A stretch of DNA of 64,000 nucleotides from JAGVSR01 sp033765145 (GTDB lineage Bacteria > Pseudomonadota > Alphaproteobacteria > Rhizobiales > Hyphomicrobiaceae). Within the stretch, counting starts at the first letter, position 1, and every line of letters begins with the position of its first letter. This document shows positions 36,591 to 45,999 of this stretch, in pieces. Made by a program: the position numbers and the translations under genes. The stretch spans positions 1 to 64,000 of the forward strand of contig JANRIH010000036.1 in NCBI GenBank assembly GCA_033765145.1. The letters are read 5' to 3'. Under the pieces are notes generated by a model, which ran no database searches, was not told the DNA's origin, and worked only from the letters and a program-made list of their open reading frames with translations.

Positions 36591-37097
36591 TCAGGCGAGG
36601 GTCAAGATATCCTCGATCGTCAGGTTCCCGGGCACGATCGTAATCGGGATCGGGAAATTGCCCGCAACTCGCCCTGCGGCCAAGGTCGAGACCAGTGGTC
36701 CAGGTCCCTGGGCGTCGACGGCCGCGCCCAGAACCAGAATCGCGATATCCTCATCCTCGTCGATGAGCTTGACGATCGCCTCGGCCTTGGTGCCCTCGGC
36801 GACCACCTCCTCGGCGGTGATGCTCTCGAAACCGGCCAGATGCAATTTCCGGCGGAACAGGCGGAACAGCGCTTTCGCCTTGGCCGTCTCTTCCTCGACC
36901 TGGATCTGTCGAACACCGGCCCAGTGCTGGAATTCCTGGGGCTCGATCACATAGAGCATGACGAGAGATCCCGACGAATGGGTGATGCGGCTCGCCACAT
37001 AATAGAGTGCGCTTTCGACTTCCTGGCTGTCGTCGACGATCAGCAGGAACTTGCGGGCATGACCCGCCTCGAACGATCGGCGCTTTTTCGTCGTCAT
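36591..37097 (-). CDS. Universal stress protein (UspA family)
   Basis: This 168-residue cytosolic protein has the UspA fold: KFLLIVDDSQEVESALYY at the start, VVAEGTKAEAIVKLIDED in the middle and the C-terminal ILVLGAAVDAQGPGPLV followed by PIPITIVPG. The nucleotide-binding glycine pattern is only partly kept (GAAVDAQGPGPL), so ATP binding is uncertain. It lies between trpS and nfu, all on the minus strand. Confidence 0.9.
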   Translation of the reverse strand: MTTKKRRSFEAGHARKFLLIVDDSQEVESALYYVASRITHSSGSLVMLYVIEPQEFQHWAGVRQIQVEEETAKAKALFRLFRRKLHLAGFESITAEEVVAEGTKAEAIVKLIDEDEDIAILVLGAAVDAQGPGPLVSTLAAGRVAGNFPIPITIVPGNLTIEDILTLA

Positions 37098-37194
37098 GCG
37101 GGGGATGGTGCCATGAAGGCCGGGGCCAAGAAAGACATTCCGTGCGCGCCCAGGCGGGACCCGATCTCCAGCCCAGAACTTAACGAGCCGGCGC

Positions 37195-38235
37195 TCACCG
37201 ATGATGAACGAAGCCGACCACGTCTTTCACCTCGTCCATGATCGGGGTCGCGATGGCGCGCGCGCGGCGGGCGCCATCGGCCAGCACGCCATCGATATAG
37301 GCGACATCCGCAGCCAACCGTTTTGCTTCCGCGCCAATCGGTGCCAGCCGTTCGGTTGCAACTTCAGCAAGCGCCTTCTTGAAAGAAGAAAATTGCTGGC
37401 CGCCGAAATCGCCAAGCACGCTCGGCACGGACGTCCCCGCGAGCGCGGCGTAGATTCCGACGAGGTTTTCCGCCTCGGGCCGATTGGCGAAACCCTCTTC
37501 GTCGGAGGGAAGCGGCTCGGGGTCGGTCTTGGCTTTCCGGATTTTGTTGGCGATGGCGTCGGCGTCGTCGGTCAGATTGATCCGCGAAAGGTCGGAGGGA
37601 TCGGACTTCGACATTTTCTTGGTCCCGTCTCTGAGGCTCATCACGCGCGTCGCGGGACCGGTGATGACGGGTTCAGGCTGGGGAAAGAACACGCCATCCG
37701 CATAGCCCCTTGCCAAAATGCTGGCCGAGAAATCGTTGTTGAACTTCTGCGCGATGTCGCGCGCCAGTTCGAGGTGCTGCTTCTGATCCTCGCCGACCGG
37801 CACATGCGTCGCGCGGTAGGCAAGTATGTCCGCAGCCATAAGGTTCGGGTAGGCATAGAGGCCGACGGAAGCCTGCTCGCGATCCTTGCCGGCCTTCTCC
37901 TTGAACTGGGTCATGCGGCTCAGCCATCCCAAGCGCGCGACGCAGTTGAAGATCCACGCGAGTTCCGAATGCTCGGGGACCTGGCTCTGATTGAACAGAA
38001 TGCTGCGCTTGGGGTCGAGACCGGCGGCGATATAGGCGGCCGTCACCTGGCGTATCGACGTGCGCAGTTCCTCAGGCTCCTGCCAGACCGTGATCGCGTG
38101 GAGGTCGACGACACAGTAGATGCACTCGTGCTCATCCTGCATCCGGATCCAGTTGATCATGGCTCCGAGATAGTTGCCGAGGTGCAGGCTGCCGGTCGGC
38201 TGCATGCCGGAGAACACGCGGGTCGGGAAAGTCAT
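37195..38235 (-). CDS. trpS: Tryptophanyl-tRNA synthetase
   Basis: This class I aminoacyl-tRNA synthetase charges tRNA-Trp. The 346 residues carry the HIGH-like motif in GMQPTGSLHLGNYLGA (about 11-26) and the KMSKS motif in GTKKMSKSDPSDLS. FNQSQVPEHSELAWIFNC is also typical. The ATG at 38235 (MTFPTRVFSG) was preferred over an upstream GTG. It is downstream of murJ with a 96-base gap. Confidence 0.96.
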   Translation of the reverse strand: MTFPTRVFSGMQPTGSLHLGNYLGAMINWIRMQDEHECIYCVVDLHAITVWQEPEELRTSIRQVTAAYIAAGLDPKRSILFNQSQVPEHSELAWIFNCVARLGWLSRMTQFKEKAGKDREQASVGLYAYPNLMAADILAYRATHVPVGEDQKQHLELARDIAQKFNNDFSASILARGYADGVFFPQPEPVITGPATRVMSLRDGTKKMSKSDPSDLSRINLTDDADAIANKIRKAKTDPEPLPSDEEGFANRPEAENLVGIYAALAGTSVPSVLGDFGGQQFSSFKKALAEVATERLAPIGAEAKRLAADVAYIDGVLADGARRARAIATPIMDEVKDVVGFVHHR

Positions 38236-38331
38236 CAGGGGCCTCACGAAAATCGAGCGCGGGTTATCGCGTGCGTCCGGCGGGCGCGCAAGCCCCTGTC
38301 GGTCGGGCGGACGTTTCTGGTTCAGTGAGGA

Positions 38332-39906
38332 TCAGCGGCGGAGGGACTGCCGGATTTGCTGGAGGCGCGCCGCGCCCGTCAACTGGGCCGCCAGGAAGTA
38401 GATCACGGTTCCGCCGAGAATGAGAACGGCCAGAGCCGAGAACCGCGGGAGGATACCATGCGCCTCGGTCAGCCAGGGCGAAAGCCAGATGGCGCCGCCA
38501 TAGAGGGCCGCGCCCATGATCGCGGACGAGAGCACGATCATCGGAAGCGACCGTCGCAAACGGTCGTCGAACGCAAAGTTGCCGTCGGCTTCGAGCCCAT
38601 ACCAGAGCAGAAGGGCGTTCATCCAGCCGCCGATCGTCGTTGCGACCGCGATGCCGAGATGGGGCATCCAGCCGAGCGACTTGAAAAGAAAGAACAGCGC
38701 GACTGAACCGAGCGTATTGGCGATGAGGCTCCAGACAGCGAACCGCATGGGCGTCTTGGTGTCCTTGCGCGCAAAGTACGCCGGCGAGAACACCTTGATG
38801 AGAACGAACGCCGGAAGGCCGAGCGCGAAGATGCGCAACGCTTCGGCGGTGTAGGGCACGTCTTCGCTCGTGAAGGCGCCGCGCTCGAAGAGCACGCGAA
38901 CGAGTTCGTTCGGGATGACCGCGAGGGCTGTCGCCGCCGGAAGCGTCAGCAGCATAGCGAACTCGAGCGATCGGTTCTGGCTGTCCATGACGGCCGGGAT
39001 ATTGCCGGCGCGGAGATGACGCGAGACGTTCGGCAGAAGTACGACACCGATGGCGATGCCGACGATGGCGAGCGGGAGTTCGTAGAGGCGGTCGGCGTAA
39101 TAGAGATGCGAGACCGCGCCATCTTGCAGCGACGCGATCATGGTGCCGATCGCGATATTGACCTGCGTGACGCCGCCCGCGATGACGCCGGGAATTCCGA
39201 GCGAGACGAGTTCGCGCATCTCGGGCGACCAGCGCGGCCACGTGAGCGGCAACAGGAAGCCGCTGCGCCAAAGGCCCCAGATCAAGAGAAGTAGCTGCAG
39301 GATACCCGCGACGAAGACGCCCCAGGCTTGGATATAGCCCGCCATCGGCTCACCGCGGTAGCCGAGCCAGATCGAGAGCAGCATCGCGGCCGTCAGGACG
39401 ATATTGAGGACGATCGAAACGGACGAGCTTTCGGCGAAGCGCCCGAGTGTGTTGAGAACGCCCGACATCAGCGCCACAAGCGACATACAGAGAAGATAGG
39501 GGAAGGTGATCTGCGTCAGCACCACGGCCAGATCGAACTTCGCAGGCGTATCGGAGAAGCCCGGCGCCAAGAGGTACATGAACCAGGGCATGCCGATCAT
39601 GAAGAGGGCCGAGACCAGCACGAGCACGAATGTCAGGCCGGACATGGCTTCGGCCGCGAATGCGCGCGCCGCGGCCGGTCCGTCTCCCTCGTGCTTCGCC
39701 GCGAAGAGCGGGACGAACGCCGAGTTGAACGCGCCCTCGCCGAACAGGCGGCGGAAGAGATTGGGGAAGCGGAACGCGACGTAGAAGGCATCCGCGACCG
39801 GGCCAGTTCCCAGAACCGCGGCGGCGAGAATATCTCTCGCGAAGCCCAGGACCCGGCTCAGGAGCGTCAAACCGCCGACGGTGGCGAAAGAGCGGTAGAG
39901 ATTCAT
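38332..39906 (-). CDS. murJ: Lipid II flippase MurJ (MviN)
   Basis: MurJ flips lipid II across the inner membrane for peptidoglycan synthesis. The 524 residues form about 14 transmembrane helices. The N-terminus is MNLYRSFATVGGLTLLSRVLG with the conserved FRRLFGEGAFNSAFVPLF motif (about 51-68). Length is normal. The order glnD-murJ-trpS is widespread in proteobacteria. Confidence 0.95.
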   Translation of the reverse strand: MNLYRSFATVGGLTLLSRVLGFARDILAAAVLGTGPVADAFYVAFRFPNLFRRLFGEGAFNSAFVPLFAAKHEGDGPAAARAFAAEAMSGLTFVLVLVSALFMIGMPWFMYLLAPGFSDTPAKFDLAVVLTQITFPYLLCMSLVALMSGVLNTLGRFAESSSVSIVLNIVLTAAMLLSIWLGYRGEPMAGYIQAWGVFVAGILQLLLLIWGLWRSGFLLPLTWPRWSPEMRELVSLGIPGVIAGGVTQVNIAIGTMIASLQDGAVSHLYYADRLYELPLAIVGIAIGVVLLPNVSRHLRAGNIPAVMDSQNRSLEFAMLLTLPAATALAVIPNELVRVLFERGAFTSEDVPYTAEALRIFALGLPAFVLIKVFSPAYFARKDTKTPMRFAVWSLIANTLGSVALFFLFKSLGWMPHLGIAVATTIGGWMNALLLWYGLEADGNFAFDDRLRRSLPMIVLSSAIMGAALYGGAIWLSPWLTEAHGILPRFSALAVLILGGTVIYFLAAQLTGAARLQQIRQSLRR

Positions 39907-39963
39907 GATCGGAAGCTCAATTCTGATGCCCTATGTGCGTGCCGCTCGGGACTTCAGGTCTCG

Positions 39964-42735
39964 CTATGCCGGGATGGCCGCGCGAACGTTGGCGAGCACC
40001 TCGCACAGCCGGTCGCGGATGATCTTCTGGCGTTGCTCGGTTTCGATCTTCTTACCGGTGAGGTCGGTCACGTAGAAGACGTCGACCGCGCGCTCGCCGA
40101 AGGTCGTGATGTGCGCGGAGGCGATGTCGAGAGAGAGATCCGAAATCGTGCTTGTCAGATCGTAGAGGAGACCCGTGCGATCGCGGCCGGTCACCTCGAT
40201 CACCGTGAAGCGGTCCGAGACTGCGTTGTCGATCACGACTTCGGGTTCGACGGTGAAGGCTTCGAGCGCCTTTTGCCCGGCCTGCCTCTTGGCGAGCAGG
40301 TCACGGAGGCGGACTTCACCCTTGAGCAGCCGGTTGATCGTCTGACCGATCCTCTGGCCTCGGCGCAGCTCGTCCTGATCGTCGGCGAAGGTTCGTTGAA
40401 GCAGGAAGGTATCGAGAGCGAAGCTGTCCCGCGTCGTCGTGATGTGCGCGCCGACGATATTGGCACCATTAGCGGCGCAGGCGCCGGCGAAAAGGGCCAG
40501 AAGGCGGGCGTGGTTCGGCGCGTAGACCGTAAACTCCGTGATTGACGTGAACGCATCGGTCACCGTGTCTGTCGCTAGCCGCTCGCCCGACTGTTCGGCA
40601 CGCTGCACGAGGCGCGCGTGATAGGCTCGTTTCGATGCTTCAGTGCGGAGCCAATAGTCCGGATAGTGCCGCTCGACGAAGCGTTCGACGTCTGCGGGCG
40701 GCCAGTCCGCGAGATCCTTTCTCAACTGGTCCTGCGAACTCGCGATGAGATGGCGGCGCTCACCGCGCGTGTGACCTCCGGCCACGATCGGCTCGGTCTC
40801 GTAGTAGAGCGTCCGGAGCAATTGGCCTTTCCAGCCGTTCCAAACGCCTGGGCCAACGGCGCGGATGTCGGCGACGGTCAGCAGCGTCAGAAGCTTCAAT
40901 CGCTCGGGACTTTGCACAATGGCGGCAAAATCTCGGACCGTCTTTGGATCGGAGATGTCGCGGCTTTGCGCGATGTTGCTCATCGTCAAATGTTGTTCGA
41001 CGAGCCAGGAGACGAGATCCGTCTCGGCAGCGGAAAGGCCCAAACGGGGGCAGAGGCGCCGCGCGATCCGTGCACCGACGATCGAATGATCCTCGATGCG
41101 GCCTTTGCCGATGTCGTGGATGAACGCCGCCACATAGAGCGCACGCCGGTTCTGGATCGACTGTATGATCTCGCTCGAGAGCGGCAACTCCGCCACGTCG
41201 TCGCCCCGCTCGATGGCCGCAAGACGGCCGACCGTCCGCACGAGGTGCTCGTCGACGGTGTAATGATGATACATGTTGAATTGCATCATTCCGACAATGC
41301 GGCCGAACTCTGAGATGAATCGCCCGAGGACACCGGCCTCGCTCATGTGACGCAGCGCGCGCTCGGGATTGGTGCGGGCCGTCAGAATATCGACGAAAAT
41401 CCGATTGGCCTCGGGATCGTTCCGCAACTTCTGATCGATCAATCTCGGGGATGCGCGGAGCAGGCGGATCGCGTCGGGATGGAGGAACGTGCCCGTCTCC
41501 TCGGCGACGGCGAATAGACGCAGAAGGTTCACCGGATCGCGCTCAAAGACGCCGGGATCGGCAACGCTCAGTCGCTCGCTTTCGATGCGGAATTCCGTCG
41601 TCCGGCGCACGCGGCGGCGGGTGGACCAGGTCGTCGGATTGACGAGGTCGGTGAGGCTCGGGACGGTCTTGGCCTGATCGAGTTCGAGCGTCGCGCAGAG
41701 AATGGCCGTCAAGTCGCCGACCTCCTTCGCGATCAGAAAATAGTGCTTCATGAAGCGCTCGACCGCACGCAACCCCGTCGTCGCGCGGTATCCGAGCCGC
41801 TCGGCCATCGGCGGCTGAAGGTCGAACGTCAGGCGTTCCTCGGCGCGCCCGGTCAGGAAGTGAAGGTGGCAGCGAATGCTCCAGAGAAAGTCCTCGGACC
41901 GGCGAAAGGCGAGGTACTCCTCGGGCGTGAAAATTTTAGCGTCGACCGTCGAGGGACCGACCTCCTCGCCATAGAGATATTTCGACAGCCAGTGGAGCGT
42001 ATGGAGATCGCGGAGCCCGCCCTTGCCATCCTTCACGTTCGGCTCGACGCGGTACCGGCTTTCGCCTGCCCGCCGGTGGCGCTCGTCGCGCTCGGCCATT
42101 TTCGCGTCGATGAACTGGCGCGCGGTGCCGGCGTAGACTTCCTTGCGCAAGCGATCGGAGAGCTCGGCATAGAGTTGCGGATCGCCGTGAACGAGCCAGA
42201 TGTCCAAGAGCGACGTGCGGATGGTCATGTCCTGATGGGCCATCTTCAGGCACTGGTCCACCGTCCGTGTCGCGTGACCGACCTTGAACCCCAGATCCCA
42301 GAGCACATAGAGCACGTACTCGGCGACGCTCTCGCCCCAGGGGGTCTGCTTGTAGGGAAGCAGAAAGAGGATATCGATGTCGGAGCCCGGCGCCAGGAGA
42401 CCCCGGCCATAGCCTCCTTGCGCGACAATCGACATGCGTTCGGCGTCCGAGGGGTTCGTCGCGCGATAAACGTGCGCGACGGTGTAATCGTAGATGAGCG
42501 CGATGAGCTCGTCCTGGAAACGCGCGAGCCCGTGGGCGCATTTGCGGCCCTTGCCGTCAGTCTCGAGCCCTAGCCGCGCGGCGGCCCGCGCCGACTTGAC
42601 GAGGGCCTTCAGCCGTTCGAGCACGACAGGTCGCGCCTCGGCCGCCGAGCCGCTGGCATTGAACAGGGCCGTCAGCTCGACACGCAGTTCGAGCGGATCG
42701 AAGTAAGGTGCCGGAAGTATCGCCGCCGTGTCCAT
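39964..42735 (-). CDS. glnD: PII uridylyltransferase / uridylyl-removing enzyme
   Basis: GlnD senses glutamine and modifies or demodifies PII signalling proteins, controlling nitrogen metabolism. The 923 residues start with a nucleotidyltransferase domain (GGYGRGLLAPGSDIDILFLL, about 108-127). An HD hydrolase domain follows (FIHDIGKGRIEDHSIVGARI) and two C-terminal ACT domains end it (VTDAFTSITEFTVYAPNHAR and DRFTVIEVTGRDRTGLLYDL). All key residues are visible. It lies between mutS and murJ. Confidence 0.96.
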   Translation of the reverse strand: MDTAAILPAPYFDPLELRVELTALFNASGSAAEARPVVLERLKALVKSARAAARLGLETDGKGRKCAHGLARFQDELIALIYDYTVAHVYRATNPSDAERMSIVAQGGYGRGLLAPGSDIDILFLLPYKQTPWGESVAEYVLYVLWDLGFKVGHATRTVDQCLKMAHQDMTIRTSLLDIWLVHGDPQLYAELSDRLRKEVYAGTARQFIDAKMAERDERHRRAGESRYRVEPNVKDGKGGLRDLHTLHWLSKYLYGEEVGPSTVDAKIFTPEEYLAFRRSEDFLWSIRCHLHFLTGRAEERLTFDLQPPMAERLGYRATTGLRAVERFMKHYFLIAKEVGDLTAILCATLELDQAKTVPSLTDLVNPTTWSTRRRVRRTTEFRIESERLSVADPGVFERDPVNLLRLFAVAEETGTFLHPDAIRLLRASPRLIDQKLRNDPEANRIFVDILTARTNPERALRHMSEAGVLGRFISEFGRIVGMMQFNMYHHYTVDEHLVRTVGRLAAIERGDDVAELPLSSEIIQSIQNRRALYVAAFIHDIGKGRIEDHSIVGARIARRLCPRLGLSAAETDLVSWLVEQHLTMSNIAQSRDISDPKTVRDFAAIVQSPERLKLLTLLTVADIRAVGPGVWNGWKGQLLRTLYYETEPIVAGGHTRGERRHLIASSQDQLRKDLADWPPADVERFVERHYPDYWLRTEASKRAYHARLVQRAEQSGERLATDTVTDAFTSITEFTVYAPNHARLLALFAGACAANGANIVGAHITTTRDSFALDTFLLQRTFADDQDELRRGQRIGQTINRLLKGEVRLRDLLAKRQAGQKALEAFTVEPEVVIDNAVSDRFTVIEVTGRDRTGLLYDLTSTISDLSLDIASAHITTFGERAVDVFYVTDLTGKKIETEQRQKIIRDRLCEVLANVRAAIPA

Positions 42736-42864
42736 GCCGATCCGTGACGCCCCCAGTGCCTTGGCTTTGCTCGTCGCGCGCCCCCCGCCAGCGACGCGGC
42801 ATTGTTAGCCCGTTCGCGCGCGCGAGGGGAGTGGGCCGTCGTGCCGCGCGCCCGCGGCCCGGCT

Positions 42865-45723
42865 TCAGGTCGGATCGCCCACCTGCAACTTCTTCAGGCG
42901 GTAGAGCGCTTCGAGCGCCGCTTTGGGCGTCAACTCGTCTGGATTGAGGGCGCCGAGCGCGTCCTCGGCCGGCGATCGGGCCGTGGACGGGCGAGCGCTC
43001 ACCGGCCGGGCTGCGGCGAACAGCGGGAGATCATCGAGCCCGCCGCCCGATGTTTTTCCTTCCGAGCGGTCGTTGCGTTCGAGGACGTCCAGGACTTCAC
43101 GGGCGCGATCGATGACGGTCGCGGGAAGTCCCGCAAGCTTCGCGACCTGGATGCCGTAGGAGCGGTCGGCCGCTCCGGGCCGGACCTTGTGCAGGAACAC
43201 GATCTCGTCCTGCCAATCCTTCACGTCCATCGTCACATTGGCGATGTCGCCCAGGCGCCCGGCGAGCGCGGTCAACTCGTGATAATGGGTCGCGAAGAGG
43301 GCGCGGCATCGCGAGACCTCATGAAGGTACTCAACCGTCGCCCAGGCGATCGACAGCCCGTCGAACGTCGCCGTGCCGCGCCCGATCTCATCCAGGATGA
43401 CGAGGGACCGGTCCGTCGCCTGATTGAGGATCGCGGCGGTTTCGACCATCTCGACCATGAACGTCGATCGCCCGCGGGCGAGATCGTCGGACGCGCCGAC
43501 GCGCGAAAACAGGCGATCGACAATGCCGATGGTGGCTCTGCGGGCGGGTACGAAGCTGCCCATCTGCGCCATGACGACGATGAGGGCGTTCTGTCGGAGG
43601 AACGTCGATTTGCCGGCCATGTTGGGACCGGTCACGATCCAGATGCGGGCGGCCTTTGCTTCGCGTGACGGGTTCGTCACCGACGGACCGAGACAGCAGT
43701 CGTTCTCGATGAACGCGCCTGACCGTTCCTTGTCGAGCGCCTGTTCGACGACGGGATGCCGTCCGCCCACGATCTCGAACGCACTGTCCGAGGTTATGAC
43801 CGGGCGGGCGTAGTTGTGCTCGACGGCCAGCTCGGCCAACGCGGCAAAGAGATCGAGCGCGGCCAGCGCTTCTGCCATCTCGCCCAGTACGCGCTCCTCT
43901 GTCGCGATGGCCGATGAAAGTTCAACGAACACCTCCTGCTCCAGCGCGAGCGCGCGATCGGCCGCGGATGCGATTCGCCCTTCGATCTCCTCGAGTTCCG
44001 ATGTCGTGAAGCGCATGGCATTCGCCATCGTCTGGCGGTGTCGAAACAGGCCGTCGTTCGGCGGCGACGTCATCGCCTTCTGATTGAGGCTCGTCACCTC
44101 GACGAAGTAGCCGAGGATATTGTTGTGACGGATCTTGAGCGTCTTGACGCCCGTCGCCTCGACGTACCTCGCTTCAAGTCCGGCCAGGACCTTGCGGCTT
44201 CCATCGCGCAGCGCGCGGGCCTCGTCGAGCGCGGTCCGGTAACCGGGACGGACGAAATTGCCATCGCGGCGGAGATGGGGCGGATCATCGACTAGCCCGC
44301 GCGCGAGCGCGGTCGACAGTGTCGCTGACGGTGCTTCGAGTGCCGCAGTAGCACGCGCGAGTTCGTCCGGTGGCCCAATCGGCCCGCCCTCCGCCGTCAT
44401 CCGCTTCGCCACATCGCGCGCGATCGACATTGCGTCGCGAAGTGCAGCGAGATCGCGCGGACCACCCCGACCGAATGCGAGCCGCGCGACGGCGCGCGCC
44501 ACATCCGGCGCGCCACGCAACAGATCGCGAATGTCCGCGCGCAGGCGTTCGGCCGCCACAAGAAACGCCACCGCATCGAGACGCGCGTCGATCAATGCGC
44601 GGTCTGAAAGTGGGCTCGCGAGGCGCGCAGCCAACTCTCGGGCGCCGGCGGCCGTCACCGTCCGGTCCATGGCGCCGAGGAGGCTCGACTGCTTCTCGCC
44701 ACCCGTCGTGCGCACAAGTTCGAGGCTCGAACGGCTTGCGGCATCGATGACGAGGCTCGAAACGCCCGCGCGGCGCGGCGGACGCAACACGGGCTTCCTG
44801 CCGATTTGGGTCAAGTCGACGTAGCGCAGTAGCGCACCGACGGCGGCCAACTCGGAGCGCGAGAAGGGCCCGAAGGCATCGAGTTCGCTGACGCCGAGGC
44901 GTGCCTTCAGGTTGCGTTCGCCGCCGAGACTGTCGAACGACGACGCCGGAACGGGTGTTGCCGCCGCGCCCGCAACCGCGATCCAACGGCGGACGTCATC
45001 GCCGGCCAACAGCGCGTCCGTCGCGATGACTTCCCCCGGAGCGAGGCGCACGAGTTCACCCGGGAGATCGGGACCCTTGATCTCGCCGATTTCGAGTTCG
45101 CCGGTCGAGATGTCGAGCGACGCCAGGGCCAAGACACTGTCCGCCGCGAGGGCTGACTTGCCTTCGGTGGCCGGTTTCTCAAACACCGCCGTCAGGTAGT
45201 TGCGCGCCTTGGCGTCGAGGAGTGCTTCCTCCGTCAGCGTACCGGGCGTCACCAAGCGCACGACGTCGCGACGGACGACCGCTTTAGATCCGCGCTTCTT
45301 CGCTTCGGCCGGGTCCTCAAGCTGTTCGCAGACCGCCACGCGAAAGCCGCGTCGGATCAGGCGCTGCAGATACTCGTCGGCCCGGTGGATCGGTACGCCG
45401 CACATAGGGATCGGCTCGCCGCGATGTTTGCCGCGCTTCGTCAGGACGATGCCGAGCGCGTCGGACGCCACTACGGCATCCTCGAAGAACAGTTCGTAGA
45501 AGTCGCCCATCCGGTACCAGAGCAGGCTGTCCGGGTTTGCAGCCTTGATTTCCAGGAATTGCGCCATGGATGGGGTCGCATCCGCCGCATCGGCCGATGG
45601 AGCGGTCGATTGTGGCGCGGCGCCGTCGATGTCACGTTCCACCGGCGCAGTCGAGCCATCCGCCGATCGGGACGCATCGCCGACGTCGGCCGTCGTCTCC
45701 GGACTGTTGCGTTTCGCCGCCAT
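42865..45723 (-). CDS. mutS: DNA mismatch repair protein MutS
   Basis: MutS recognises mismatches and starts repair with MutL. The 952 residues begin with about 60 Ala/Ser/Asp-rich residues. The mismatch-binding domain follows (NPDSLLWYRMGDFYELFFED, containing the Phe of the FxE-type motif as YRMGDFYELF), then the ATPase with VTGPNMAGKSTFLRQNALI and ILDEIGRGTATFDGLSIAW. The ATG at 45723 (MAAKRNSPET) was chosen; the frame stays open to 46053, overlapping the divergent maeB gene, and that part is not family-like. A 276-base divergent promoter region separates it from maeB. Confidence 0.96.
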   Translation of the reverse strand: MAAKRNSPETTADVGDASRSADGSTAPVERDIDGAAPQSTAPSADAADATPSMAQFLEIKAANPDSLLWYRMGDFYELFFEDAVVASDALGIVLTKRGKHRGEPIPMCGVPIHRADEYLQRLIRRGFRVAVCEQLEDPAEAKKRGSKAVVRRDVVRLVTPGTLTEEALLDAKARNYLTAVFEKPATEGKSALAADSVLALASLDISTGELEIGEIKGPDLPGELVRLAPGEVIATDALLAGDDVRRWIAVAGAAATPVPASSFDSLGGERNLKARLGVSELDAFGPFSRSELAAVGALLRYVDLTQIGRKPVLRPPRRAGVSSLVIDAASRSSLELVRTTGGEKQSSLLGAMDRTVTAAGARELAARLASPLSDRALIDARLDAVAFLVAAERLRADIRDLLRGAPDVARAVARLAFGRGGPRDLAALRDAMSIARDVAKRMTAEGGPIGPPDELARATAALEAPSATLSTALARGLVDDPPHLRRDGNFVRPGYRTALDEARALRDGSRKVLAGLEARYVEATGVKTLKIRHNNILGYFVEVTSLNQKAMTSPPNDGLFRHRQTMANAMRFTTSELEEIEGRIASAADRALALEQEVFVELSSAIATEERVLGEMAEALAALDLFAALAELAVEHNYARPVITSDSAFEIVGGRHPVVEQALDKERSGAFIENDCCLGPSVTNPSREAKAARIWIVTGPNMAGKSTFLRQNALIVVMAQMGSFVPARRATIGIVDRLFSRVGASDDLARGRSTFMVEMVETAAILNQATDRSLVILDEIGRGTATFDGLSIAWATVEYLHEVSRCRALFATHYHELTALAGRLGDIANVTMDVKDWQDEIVFLHKVRPGAADRSYGIQVAKLAGLPATVIDRAREVLDVLERNDRSEGKTSGGGLDDLPLFAAARPVSARPSTARSPAEDALGALNPDELTPKAALEALYRLKKLQVGDPT

Positions 45724-45999
45724 GTGGCGGAGCACTCCTAGGGCCGCTGGGTCCCGTTTCGATAGCGCGCGGGCCGGAAAAGACAAAGCGGTGCGGCCGG
45801 TCCGGACCTCTTGTGCACGAAAAATGGGTTGCTGGACAAAGGCGAGAAGCCGGCCGCTGGCACCGAATTTCACCCAAAGTCGCAGTCCTCGCAGGTTGTT
45901 CCGGGGCTGCGGGGGAACTAGGGTCGACCACAACTCACCTGGGGCGGCAACGCTCCTGATGCGGCGCTGGCGCCGCTCCGCCAACATTCCGAGAACCCG